From assembly GCA_041624435.1 (NCBI GenBank), contig JBFJVB010000090.1:1-13874 (forward strand): a DNA stretch of 13,874 bases, written 5' to 3'. Under the pieces are notes generated by a model, which saw nothing but the letters and a program-made list of their open reading frames with translations, did not search any database and was not told the DNA's origin. Below are positions 1 through 7,628 of this stretch, one piece after another; position 1 is the first letter of the stretch; each line of letters opens with the position of its first letter. Both the position numbers and the translations under genes were made by a program. The stretch comes from Oceanococcus sp041624435 (lineage in GTDB: Bacteria; Pseudomonadota; Gammaproteobacteria; Nevskiales; Oceanococcaceae).

Positions 1-1885
1 CATTGTTCTATCCATGGTCCTGGCCGGTGCCAATGCCTACCTGGGCCTGTTCGCCGGCCTGACGGTCTCGGCTTCGATTCCGGCGGCGGTGATTTCGATG
101 GCGGTGCTGCGCCTGTTCCGGCAGTCGAACATTCTGGAGAATAATATCGTCCAGACCGCGGCCTCGGCGGGCGAATCCATCGCGGCCGGGGTGATTTTCA
201 CGCTGCCCGCGCTGATTATCCTGGGTCACTGGCAGGTGTTTGATTACTGGTGGGTGTCGGTGATCGCCGGCCTCGGTGGGCTGCTGGGCGTGCTGTTCAC
301 GATCCCGCTGCGCCGCGCCCTGATCGTGGAGCAACCCCTGGCCTTTCCCGAAGGCACGGCGACCGCCGAAGTGTTGCGCGCGGGCCAGAAGGGTGGCGCC
401 GGGGTGAAGTATCTGATCTGGTCGGCGCTGGCGGGCGCGACAGTGAAGTTTGCCGAAACCGGACTGCGGCTGTGGCCGGGCTCGGTGGGCGTCGGCACCT
501 GGACCGGCGGCGGCGCCATTGCCTACATCGGCACGAACTTGTCGCCCGCCCTGCTTTCGGTGGGCTATATCGTCGGCCTGAATATCGCGGTGCTGGTATT
601 CGCCGGTGGGGCGATTTCCTGGTACATCGCGATCCCGCTGTACAGCAGCTTGTTCGCTGCCAATGATCCCTTGATCGCGCCGCTGCTGCGCGATGGCGCC
701 CCCGCGCTCGATGTGGCCTGGCAGATCTGGACCAGCAAGATCCGCTACCTGGGCGTTGGGGCCATGCTGATCGGCGGCATCTGGGCGCTGATCTCGATGC
801 GCGGCTCGCTGTTGTCGGGGGTGCGCAGCGGCCTGAACGTGCGCGTCCGGCAGGACGGCGGCGTCATTCCGCACACCGAGCGCGACGCGCCGATGAAGCT
901 GGTTCTGCTCGGCATCGCGGTACTGATCGTGCCGATCTTCCTTCTCTACAGCAGCGTGGTTTCCAGCCTGGGCATCGGCCTGGCGATGGCCCTGATCATG
1001 GTTGTGGCCGGCTTTCTGTTTTCTTCGGTGGCAGCCTACATGGCGGGTCTGGTCGGTTCTTCCAACAACCCGATCTCCGGCATCACCATCGCAACGATTC
1101 TGTTTTCCGCCCTCACCCTGCTGTGGCTGATGGGCAGCGGCGCCGCAACGGGCCCCACGGCGGCGATTCTGATCGGCGCCGTGGTGTGCTGCGCGGCGGC
1201 CATCGGCGGCGACAATATGCAGGATCTCAAAGCCGGGCATATTCTCGGCGCGACCCCGTGGCGGCAACAGGTAATGCAGGCCGTCGGGGTGCTGTCGGCG
1301 GTGCTGGTGATGGCGCCGATTCTCAATCTGCTGCTCAAAGCCTATGGCATCGGCGCCCCCAGCGAAGCCCAGCCGCACGCCTTGCTGGCGCCACAGGCCA
1401 CCCTGATGGCCTCGGTGGCTCAGGGTGTTTTTGGCGGAGGTCTGCCCTGGGGCATGGTCTGGATCGGCGTCGGGATCGGCGCTGCGGTGATCGTTCTGGA
1501 TGAGATGCTGAAAGCGCGCAAGGCGGCGTTTCGCGCTCCGGTACTGGCGGTGGCGGTGGGTATCTATCTGCCCCTGGAGCTGTCTGTGCCGATTTTTCTG
1601 GGCGGGCTGATCGCCCATTTCGTCGCACGCTACAACGCTGCGCGGTGCGAAGCGGGCCAAGCAGAAATCAATCAACGTCATGGCATGTTGTTTGCCGCCG
1701 GTTTGATCACCGGAGAGGCCCTGGTGGGCATCTTGATGGCGGTACCGATCGTGCTCAGTGGCCAGACCGATGTGCTGGCGCTGCCTGCGGCATGGCGGCT
1801 GGGTGCGCCGCTGGGGCTGCTGGTCGTGGGCGCGCTGATGATTGCCTTGTATCGGGTCGGGGCGCCGCGGCAGCGCCTGACCTAA
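1..1885 (+). CDS. OPT-family oligopeptide transporter (5' partial)
   Basis: This is an inner-membrane secondary transporter of the OPT family (TC 2.A.67). The family moves oligopeptides or metal chelates; the substrate of bacterial members is usually unknown. The reading frame is open from base 2, before the first ATG at 14, and gives 627 visible residues. The true N-terminus therefore lies off the window, probably a few dozen residues away judging by family length. The protein is almost entirely hydrophobic, with roughly 14 or more membrane segments. Family hallmarks are the early stretch ANAYLGLFAGLTVSASIPAA (about 32-91), NNPISGITIA near 1062-1091 and GGDNMQDLKAGHILGATPW near 1207-1263. 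The stop is TAA at 1883-1885, and a REP array begins 7 bp later. The family call is secure; the substrate is not determinable. Confidence 0.93.
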   Translation, partial: IVLSMVLAGANAYLGLFAGLTVSASIPAAVISMAVLRLFRQSNILENNIVQTAASAGESIAAGVIFTLPALIILGHWQVFDYWWVSVIAGLGGLLGVLFTIPLRRALIVEQPLAFPEGTATAEVLRAGQKGGAGVKYLIWSALAGATVKFAETGLRLWPGSVGVGTWTGGGAIAYIGTNLSPALLSVGYIVGLNIAVLVFAGGAISWYIAIPLYSSLFAANDPLIAPLLRDGAPALDVAWQIWTSKIRYLGVGAMLIGGIWALISMRGSLLSGVRSGLNVRVRQDGGVIPHTERDAPMKLVLLGIAVLIVPIFLLYSSVVSSLGIGLAMALIMVVAGFLFSSVAAYMAGLVGSSNNPISGITIATILFSALTLLWLMGSGAATGPTAAILIGAVVCCAAAIGGDNMQDLKAGHILGATPWRQQVMQAVGVLSAVLVMAPILNLLLKAYGIGAPSEAQPHALLAPQATLMASVAQGVFGGGLPWGMVWIGVGIGAAVIVLDEMLKARKAAFRAPVLAVAVGIYLPLELSVPIFLGGLIAHFVARYNAARCEAGQAEINQRHGMLFAAGLITGEALVGILMAVPIVLSGQTDVLALPAAWRLGAPLGLLVVGALMIALYRVGAPRQRLT

Positions 1886-1892
1886 GGCTGGA

Positions 1893-2001
1893 TTCGCGGC
1901 TGACACCGCTCCTACACAACAGGCACACACGCCGAGGCCTGGCCAATATGTAGGAGCGAGCCCAGCTCGCGAACCAGCGCCGGACCAAAACCCAATGCCT
2001 A
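1893..2001. repeat. REP array unit A (109 bp)
   Basis: This is the first complete unit. Its left element has the variant centre GCGGCTGACACCGC, which leaves only a 4-bp perfect stem (GCGG/CCGC). Its right element has the perfect hairpin GCGAGC-CCA-GCTCGC. By eye it differs from unit C at about 7 of 109 positions and from unit B at about 16. Confidence 0.9.
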
Positions 2002-2110
2002 TTCGCGGCTAAAGCCGCTCCTACGCAACAGGCACACACGCCGAGGCCGGGGCAACCCGTAGGAGCGAGCCCAGCTCGCGAACCGGCGCCGAGTCAACAC
2101 CCAATGCCCG
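2002..2110. repeat. REP array unit B (109 bp)
   Basis: This is the second complete unit. Its left element has the perfect stem GCGGCT-AA-AGCCGC and its right element the perfect hairpin GCGAGC-CCA-GCTCGC. The 34-bp and 28-bp spacers carry most of its differences from units A and C. Confidence 0.9.
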
Positions 2111-2219
2111 TTCGCGGCTGACACCGCTCCTACGCAACAGGCACACACGCCGAGGTCTGGCCAATATGTAGGAGCAAGCGCAGCTCGCGAACCAGCGCCG
2201 GACCAAAATCCAATGCCCG
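2111..2219. repeat. REP array unit C (109 bp)
   Basis: This is the third complete unit. Its left element has the same GCTGACACCGC centre as unit A. Its right element reads GCAAGC-GCA-GCTCGC, which puts one A/C mismatch in the stem. It ends in CCCG, as unit B does, where unit A ends in CCTA. Confidence 0.9.
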
Positions 2220-2243
2220 TTCGCGGCTAAAGCCGCTCCTACA
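2220..2243. repeat. REP array partial fourth unit (first element only)
   Basis: Only the left element of a fourth unit remains, with the perfect stem GCGGCT-AA-AGCCGC as in unit B. Similarity stops right after CTCCTACA. The stop codon of the minus-strand lipoprotein gene is about 30 bp further on. Confidence 0.88.
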
Positions 2244-2273
2244 AACATTCAATCCATTGCCGCGCGAACCCGC

Positions 2274-4667
2274 TCAGATCGGCAGGCACTCCCCACCGAT
2301 CTGGGGCGCTTCGTCCGGGGCGCAGGTCGGCAGACATTCGCCGCTGATCGGATCATGCGCCTGATCCGGGCCGCACAGGGCCACGCCATCGTCTCCACAG
2401 CCACTCAATCCGGCACAGATCGCCGCATCGGATTCGTCAAAAGTCCGCTCCAGATCACAGACGGCGCGGGTAAAGCACACCTGCGGGTCCGTTTCGCCCG
2501 TTGGCGGTACACCCTGGGTATAGCAATCGTCGAAACGCTCCTGACAGGCCGTGAAGGGCGAATCCATTTCCAGGCATTCCTCGAAACTGAAGGTTTCCAC
2601 AGTTGACGAAGGCACGCTGAAGCTACCGGTGGTTTCATCGCTCAAGCCTTCCGGATCCGTGACTTGCAGCCGAACGGTGCAGGTGACTCCAGGCGTGGTC
2701 GGCGCGGTGGTGGTGGCGGTGACGGTATCGGCATCGGTGATGCTCAAGGCACAGCTGCTGGCAGCGTCTTCTGACCAGGCATAGATCAGATCCCCACCTT
2801 CAGGGTCCGTCGAAGCACTGCCGTCAAGGGTCACGGTAGCGCCCGGCGCCGGGTCGGTCGGGCTGATGTCCGCGCTGGCGGTGGGGACTTCACCCACGGC
2901 GCCACCGGTGTTCGCAACCGTAACCAGCACTTCGTCCTGGCTGCTGGCCCCGGCAGCATCGCTGACCACGACGACAAACCCGAGCACGGTGTCCTCATCG
3001 ACTTCGGGCGCCGTAAAGCTGGCCTGCGCCGTATCCGCGCCTGTCAATTGCACCGTCGGCGTGCCGGTAGCCTGGCTCCAACTGTAACTGAGCGTATCGT
3101 TATCCGGATCGGTGGAGGCCGAGGCATCCAGAATCACGCTGGAACCTTCATCAACCTGCTGATCCAAGCCGGCATTCGCAACCGGCACCCCGTTGCCAGC
3201 GGTGCCGCGGACACTGACTTGCACGGTGTCAGAATCCCTTCCGTTCTGATTATCCCGGACCTCCAGCTGAATGCTGACCAACTGAACGGTATTGGCTCCC
3301 ACCTGCGGGGCGACGAAACTGGCCTGGGCGGCATTCGAATTATCGATGTTCACGACCACGCCATTGGTGACATTCGTCCAGCGCCAGCTGACCACGTTTC
3401 CGTCCTGATCGGTGCTGCCCCGACCATCCAGGCTAACGGTCTGCCCCGACGTCACGGTGGTCGGCGTTGCGCTGGCCACGGCCTCCGGCTGGATGTTGTC
3501 GATGGTGTTGGAAATAGTAATGCGCATTTCATCGGAATCGGTGGCACCGACCGAATCCGTCACCGTCAGGCGCATCCGCGCCGTGGTCGTCGTATTGACC
3601 TGCGGCGTCACGAAATTCGGTCTGCTGCCACGGGGGTTGTCCAGTGTGATACCCAGGTTGGTGACTTCGGTCCACAGGTAGCTGGCAACCGCACCGTCTT
3701 CGGGATCGGAACTCGCAGTCCCATCCAGAGTACCGATTTCGTCTTCGCCGATGGTCTGGTCCGGGCCGGCTGCGGCGACAGGCGGATTGTTGCTTGTAAT
3801 CGCCCCGTCCGTCACGGTAATCGTAATCGAAGTCGAATCCGTTCCACCGTCATTGTCCACGACCCACAACACCAGCAGCGCCTCGGTGGTCTGGCTGACA
3901 TTTGGCGCGGTCACGGTCACGCGCTGGGTCCCGTCATTGTCCAGCACCAGGCCTACATTGGTGACCTCGGTCCATTGATAACCCACCACGCTACCATCAC
4001 TGTCCGTGCTGCCAGCGCCGGAAAACTGCAACTGCTGCCCTTCTGCAAGGGTGGTGTCGCCAGGCTGAATCACCGCGCGAGGCAGGCGGTTGGGCCGACC
4101 ACCATTTTGCCGGATATGATCAATCGTCCGCTGCAGCGCATTGCGCGCGCTCACATCCGAAACCAGCACGGCGTTATTGGCGGCCGCGAGCAGCTCCTGC
4201 ACACCCTGCTGGCTGGCGAACTGGCTGAAAGACATATCGAAACGAATCGGCGGAATGCTCAGCGCCTGGGCGGCAGGCGGCAGGCGGATTCCATTGGACA
4301 GATCATTGTCGATATCCAGGGATTGCAGCAGGCGAGCCAGATTGATGACATCATCCGGCAACAAATTGCCATCGGGCGCAACACCCAGCAATTCGCTGAT
4401 CACCAGGACCGCACTACCCGCTGCGCTACCCAGCGGTTGGCCGGCCAGACTGAAGCTGACCGTTTCACCGGCGGCAAAGGAAAATTGACCATCGCGATCG
4501 GTGACCCCGGAGCCGCTGGCGGAGCTGTAACGCAGACCCTGCACCGGATCATCGACAATGACGCCGACTTCCTGCGCAACCGGGTCGTTATCACTTGAAA
4601 CGCCGCACCCTGCCAATCCCAGTGCCAGCAATCCACTGGCTACACCAATCCACATCGTCTTGATCAC
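2274..4667 (-). CDS. Surface lipoprotein with five PKD-like repeats and Cys-rich C-terminus
   Basis: From the chosen GTG start at 4667 this is a 797-residue secreted lipoprotein of unknown function. The N-terminus is a lipoprotein signal, MIKTMWIGVASGLLALGLAGC, with lipobox LAGC and acylated Cys21. The next residue is Gly, not Asp, so Lol export to the outer membrane is expected. Residues about 34-190 resemble an N-terminal module seen in other gammaproteobacterial lipoproteins (DDPVQGLRYSSASGSGVTD, then NLARLLQSLDIDND). Five PKD/Ig-like repeats of about 90 residues follow (about 196-287, 295-387, 394-488, 495-586, 595-685), each with a variant of SxDxDG and a YxWT/YxWS core. The tail (about 698-794) holds 11 cysteines. 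The start was chosen because GAGG lies 9 nt upstream and Lys3 supplies the positive n-region; the open frame runs on to 4772, but a candidate -10 box overlaps that start. ATG 4655 is the alternative. Adhesion or polymer binding is a guess from PKD domains. Confidence 0.85.
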   Translation of the reverse strand: MIKTMWIGVASGLLALGLAGCGVSSDNDPVAQEVGVIVDDPVQGLRYSSASGSGVTDRDGQFSFAAGETVSFSLAGQPLGSAAGSAVLVISELLGVAPDGNLLPDDVINLARLLQSLDIDNDLSNGIRLPPAAQALSIPPIRFDMSFSQFASQQGVQELLAAANNAVLVSDVSARNALQRTIDHIRQNGGRPNRLPRAVIQPGDTTLAEGQQLQFSGAGSTDSDGSVVGYQWTEVTNVGLVLDNDGTQRVTVTAPNVSQTTEALLVLWVVDNDGGTDSTSITITVTDGAITSNNPPVAAAGPDQTIGEDEIGTLDGTASSDPEDGAVASYLWTEVTNLGITLDNPRGSRPNFVTPQVNTTTTARMRLTVTDSVGATDSDEMRITISNTIDNIQPEAVASATPTTVTSGQTVSLDGRGSTDQDGNVVSWRWTNVTNGVVVNIDNSNAAQASFVAPQVGANTVQLVSIQLEVRDNQNGRDSDTVQVSVRGTAGNGVPVANAGLDQQVDEGSSVILDASASTDPDNDTLSYSWSQATGTPTVQLTGADTAQASFTAPEVDEDTVLGFVVVVSDAAGASSQDEVLVTVANTGGAVGEVPTASADISPTDPAPGATVTLDGSASTDPEGGDLIYAWSEDAASSCALSITDADTVTATTTAPTTPGVTCTVRLQVTDPEGLSDETTGSFSVPSSTVETFSFEECLEMDSPFTACQERFDDCYTQGVPPTGETDPQVCFTRAVCDLERTFDESDAAICAGLSGCGDDGVALCGPDQAHDPISGECLPTCAPDEAPQIGGECLPI

Positions 4668-4676
4668 TGCCCACAC

Positions 4677-4680
4677 CCTC
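4677..4680 (-). promoter_or_regulatory. Ribosome binding site (GAGG) fixing the lipoprotein start
   Basis: On the minus strand GAGG sits 9 nt before GTG at 4667-4665. It decides between the GTG, which keeps a lysine in the signal peptide, and the ATG at 4655, where the GAGG would be too far upstream. Confidence 0.5.
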
Positions 4681-4761
4681 GCAATTTCTGACTCATTTGA
4701 TTCGGAATAGCAGCCGACTCCAGACTCCGTTCCCGGGACCGCGCCAGGCCGTTCCTTGACC

Positions 4762-4792
4762 ATTCTAACCATGCTATCACTGCCTTGGGCAA
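4762..4792 (-). promoter_or_regulatory. Candidate sigma70 promoter of the lipoprotein gene
   Basis: On the minus strand TAGAAT (4767-4762) matches the -10 consensus at 5 of 6 positions. TTGCCC (4792-4787) is a possible -35, with a 19-bp spacer that is longer than ideal. A transcript starting near 4755 would have a leader of about 88 nt to the GTG at 4667. Judged by eye only. Confidence 0.3.
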
Positions 4793-4895
4793 ACTCGCTG
4801 CCCAGGCGGCATGATCAAAATCGCTGGAGTGCCAGTTGCACCCGATGGGCTGCCCTCTCCAGCCCCTGAAGCAGCGCCGCGATTGCAGCGGCCAT

Positions 4896-4924
4896 TTCAT
4901 TTAGTCCGGCATTGGCATTACATT
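4896..4924 (+). promoter_or_regulatory. Candidate weak sigma70 promoter of mgtE
   Basis: TTCATT (4896-4901), a 17-bp spacer and TACATT (4919-4924) give a weak promoter-like pair about 35 bp before the mgtE start. The -35 matches at only 3 of 6 positions. The rest of the 292-bp divergent gap (4668-4959) shows no clear operator or hairpin to me, and nothing resembling an M-box magnesium riboswitch. Confidence 0.22.
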
Positions 4925-4959
4925 GAGCTGCACCACAGCCGGAAACCTCGCCCCCCGCC

Positions 4960-6291
4960 ATGACAGACCAACTCGATCACCTCCGCCAGGCGCTGGACAG
5001 CGGCCGTCATGGACCTGTGCAACGCGTGTTGTCGGCGCTGCACCCGGCCGAAATCGGCGTGCTGATCGAGTCCCTGCCCCCGGGTGAGCGCGAGATTGTC
5101 TGGAACCTGGTCGGTGACGAGGATCGCGGTGAGGTGCTGCTGCACCTCAATGAGGAATTGCGTGCCCGGCTGATTGAAGCCATGGACGTTGAAGCCGTCG
5201 TGGCCGCGTCGGAAGGTCTGGAAATCGATGATCTGGCCGACTTCATCGACGATCTGCCGGAGACCCTGACTCAACGCGTCCTCGACTCGATGGACGCAGT
5301 ACAACGCTCGCGGGTCGAAGCGGTGATGTCGTATCCCTACGACACCGCCGGCGGCCTGATGAACACCGACCCGGTGAGCATCAGACCCAATGTCACCCTG
5401 GAAGTGGTCCTGCGCTATCTGCGCATGATGGGCGAAATGCCCAGCCATACCGACATGCTGTTCGTGGTGGATCGTTACGGGCATTTTCTGGGCATCCTGC
5501 CGATTGGCAAGGTGCTCACGCTGAACCCCAACATCACGGTCAGCGAGATCATGGACCGGGAATTCCAGGCCTTGCCGGTGGACACCCACGCCACCGAAGT
5601 GGCGAAGCGCTTCGAAGACCGTGACCTGATCTCCGCCCCGGTCGTCGACGAGCGCAACATCCTGCTCGGCCGGGTCACGATCGATGACGTGGTGGACGTG
5701 ATTCGAGACCAGGCCGAGCACAATCTGCTCGCACCGGCCGGCCTGGACGAAGAGGATGATATTTTTTCGCCGGTGCAGCGCAGCGCCAAGCGCCGCGCGG
5801 TCTGGCTGGGCATCAACCTGATCACGGCCTTCATGGCGTCAGCCGTGGTCGGCCTGTTCGAAGCCACCCTGGATCAGGTGGTGGCCCTGGCGGTACTGAT
5901 GCCGGTTGTCGCCAGCATGGGCGGCATCGGCGGCAGCCAGACCCTGACCCTGATGATCCGCGGCCTGGCCCTGGGGCAGATCAACACCTCCAATGCGACC
6001 GCCTTGTTGAAGAAAGAACTGTCGGTGGCGGTGATCAACGGGGTGCTCTGGGCCGTCGTGGTCGCCGGTGTGGTGCTGCTGTGGTTTCGCTCGCCGATGC
6101 TGGCCCTGGTGATTGCCCTGGCGATGCTGCTCAATCAGATCTGCGCCGCATTTGCCGGCGTCGCCCTGCCCTTGCTGCTGAAGAAACTGGACATCGATCC
6201 GGCCCTGGCCGGCAGCGTGGTCCTGACCACGATTACCGACGTGATCGGTTTTTTTGCCTTCCTGGGCCTGGGCGCGACCCTGCTGCTCTAG
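4960..6291 (+). CDS. mgtE: Magnesium transporter MgtE
   Basis: This is an inner-membrane Mg2+ channel/transporter of 443 residues, close to the usual MgtE length. Domains in order: the MgtE N-terminal superhelical domain (about 15-125), two CBS domains (about 130-185 and 195-250), a connecting plug helix (about 250-275, with FSPVQRSAKRRAVWLGINL at 269-287) and five membrane helices (about 278-443). The pore-side hallmark LMPVVASMGGIGGSQTLTL is at 313-331, and TTITDVIGFF at 423-432 carries the aspartate (Asp427) matching the Mg2+-binding Asp of characterised MgtE. The loop reads GGIGGSQ where many homologues have GGNAGTQ. The start is well bounded: an in-frame TGA at 4924-4926 precedes it and no other ATG or GTG lies between. 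No good Shine-Dalgarno is present; GGAAA lies 14 nt upstream. In the family, the cytosolic domains sense Mg2+ and close the pore when it is high. Confidence 0.96.
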   Translation: MTDQLDHLRQALDSGRHGPVQRVLSALHPAEIGVLIESLPPGEREIVWNLVGDEDRGEVLLHLNEELRARLIEAMDVEAVVAASEGLEIDDLADFIDDLPETLTQRVLDSMDAVQRSRVEAVMSYPYDTAGGLMNTDPVSIRPNVTLEVVLRYLRMMGEMPSHTDMLFVVDRYGHFLGILPIGKVLTLNPNITVSEIMDREFQALPVDTHATEVAKRFEDRDLISAPVVDERNILLGRVTIDDVVDVIRDQAEHNLLAPAGLDEEDDIFSPVQRSAKRRAVWLGINLITAFMASAVVGLFEATLDQVVALAVLMPVVASMGGIGGSQTLTLMIRGLALGQINTSNATALLKKELSVAVINGVLWAVVVAGVVLLWFRSPMLALVIALAMLLNQICAAFAGVALPLLLKKLDIDPALAGSVVLTTITDVIGFFAFLGLGATLLL

Positions 6292-6322
6292 CCGCGTTCA
6301 GACTCACGCCAAGCAGCGGGAC

Positions 6323-7606
6323 CTAGGCATCGCGAGCCAGACCGCGGGCACCAATGTCATGGCGATACTGCACCTGATCCCAGTGCAGCTGGGGCACGAC
6401 GGTATAGGCGCGCTCCTGCGCAGCCGCCAGATCCGCTCCCAGGGCGCAGACACACAGTACCCGGCCTCCCGCGGTGACCACAGCCCCGTCCTGGATTCGG
6501 GTTCCGGCATGAAACACTTTCACCGCTTCGCCAAAATCCCGGTCCAGGCCCTGGATTGCATGGCCCTGGGCGTAGCGTCCCGGATAGCCGCCCGCGGCCA
6601 GCACGACCCCGACGCAGCTGCGCGAATCCCATTCCAGCTGCACCTGATCCAGGCGTCCGTCCACGCCGGCTTCGATGAGCTCCAGCGAATCCGAACGCAG
6701 GCGGAACAGGATCGGCTGGGTCTCCGGATCGCCCATGCGCGCATTGAACTCCAGCACCTTGATCTCGCCCCGAGGCGAGATCATCAGGCCGGCATACAAA
6801 AAACCCACGAAACGTCGCCCTTCTGCCGCCATGCCGCGGACCGTCGGCAGCATGACCTGCCGCATCACGGTTTCGCTCAGCTCGGCGGTCACGATCGGTG
6901 CCGGTGAATACGCTCCCATGCCGCCGGTATTGGGTCCTGAGTCGCCGTCCAGGGCCCGCTTGTGATCCTGAGATGAAGCCAGGGCCAGTACATTCTCCCC
7001 ATCCACCAGAGCGATAAAACTGGCCTCTTCGCCTTCCAGGAACTCCTCGACGACCACCCGATGGCCGGCATCGCCGAAGCGGTTGCCTTCGAGCATGTCA
7101 CGGATGGCAGCGGCCGCCTCGTCCCGATCCGGCGTCACGATCACGCCCTTGCCTGCGGCCAGTCCATCGGCCTTGACCACAAATGGCCCGGCCATGCCGG
7201 CCAGATAGCTCAATGCGGCCTGGGTGTCGGTGAAATTCCCGTACGCCGCAGTAGGAATCTTGTGACGAGCGAGGAAATCCTTGGAGAATGCCTTGGAGGC
7301 TTCCAGTTCGGCCGCCGCCTGACTCGGCCCGAAGACCCGAATCGAAACCTCCTGCAGGCGATCCACCAGACCCTTGGCCAGCGGCACCTCGGGACCCACC
7401 ACGACCAGATCCACGGCTTCGGCCTGGGCCAGACGCACCAGACCGTCAACATCCTCGGCCGCCACCGGCACATTGCGCAGTTTCGCTTCGGCTGCGGTTC
7501 CCGCATTGCCCGGTGCGACCAGCACTTCCTGCGCGCGCGCGGATTGGGCCAGCTTCCAGGCCAGCGCATGTTCGCGACCACCGCCGCCGACGACCAGTAT
7601 TTTCAT
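6323..7606 (-). CDS. purD: Phosphoribosylamine--glycine ligase (GAR synthetase)
   Basis: This cytosolic enzyme joins 5-phosphoribosylamine and glycine using ATP to give GAR, the second step of de novo purine synthesis. At 427 residues it matches the usual size (about 430). It opens with the typical MKILVVGGGGREHALAWKL. The preATP-grasp domain covers about 1-100 and the ATP-grasp about 100-325, including KADGLAAGKGV (145-155), GPNTGGMGAYSP (224-235) and the GARS signature RMGDPETQPIL (290-300). The C-terminal rudiment-single-hybrid domain follows, with VLAAGGYPG (335-343). I chose ATG 7606 because a GAG lies 7 nt upstream; a GTG at 7618 would add MSKA and has no evident ribosome site. It is last in a co-directional run behind acs and a small gene, 180 bp from the latter, and is not beside purH as in the common purHD operon. 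Confidence 0.96.
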   Translation of the reverse strand: MKILVVGGGGREHALAWKLAQSARAQEVLVAPGNAGTAAEAKLRNVPVAAEDVDGLVRLAQAEAVDLVVVGPEVPLAKGLVDRLQEVSIRVFGPSQAAAELEASKAFSKDFLARHKIPTAAYGNFTDTQAALSYLAGMAGPFVVKADGLAAGKGVIVTPDRDEAAAAIRDMLEGNRFGDAGHRVVVEEFLEGEEASFIALVDGENVLALASSQDHKRALDGDSGPNTGGMGAYSPAPIVTAELSETVMRQVMLPTVRGMAAEGRRFVGFLYAGLMISPRGEIKVLEFNARMGDPETQPILFRLRSDSLELIEAGVDGRLDQVQLEWDSRSCVGVVLAAGGYPGRYAQGHAIQGLDRDFGEAVKVFHAGTRIQDGAVVTAGGRVLCVCALGADLAAAQERAYTVVPQLHWDQVQYRHDIGARGLARDA

Positions 7607-7628
7607 TGCTTTGCTCACGATTTACCCG

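Larger units (their letters stand above)
1893..2243. repeat. REP array: three 109-bp tandem units plus a partial fourth
   Basis: Seven palindromic REP-type elements alternate in orientation in the gap between two convergent genes. Four have their GTAG head on the minus strand (1893-1915, 2002-2024, 2111-2133, 2220-2242). Three have it on the plus strand (1950-1973, 2059-2082, 2168-2191). All share the head GTAGGAGC and the tail GCGAA. Two stem classes occur: GCGGCT/AGCCGC in the minus-strand group and GCGAGC/GCTCGC in the plus-strand group. Element-to-element spacers are a constant 34 and 28 bp, so the whole 109-bp block has been duplicated rather than single REPs inserted. GTAG-headed REPs are known from Pseudomonas and Stenotrophomonas, where they are mobilised by RAYT transposases; no RAYT gene lies in the window. 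At this position the array could act as a two-way transcription stop or an mRNA 3'-end stabiliser (inference). Confidence 0.93.

Noticed and set aside
8..1930. A 640-codon minus-strand open frame opposite the OPT gene
   Set aside because: It is rich in His, Gln and Arg with no recognisable domain, mirrors the strongly GC-biased codons of a clear membrane transporter, and runs into the REP array. It is a shadow of the real gene.
1893..2243. CRISPR array
   Set aside because: The intervals between repeated elements are themselves repeated, the elements alternate in orientation, and no cas gene is present.
1755..2248. Short minus-strand proteins with segments such as CRSGVSRE and VGAALAAN
   Set aside because: These are translations of the REP elements themselves; such peptides recur as artefacts in genomes that carry these repeats.
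3048..4598. A 516-codon plus-strand open frame opposite the PKD lipoprotein gene
   Set aside because: Low-complexity, His/Arg/Ile/Gly-rich translation opposite a gene with a clear signal peptide and repeat domains; no ribosome site or domain.
4668..4959. M-box (Mg2+) riboswitch before mgtE
   Set aside because: No long structured leader is evident, the nearest candidate promoter leaves a leader of only about 30 nt, and M-boxes are mainly found in Firmicutes.
6292..6322. Shared terminator between the convergent mgtE and purD genes
   Set aside because: The 31-bp gap shows no convincing hairpin followed by a T-run on either strand.
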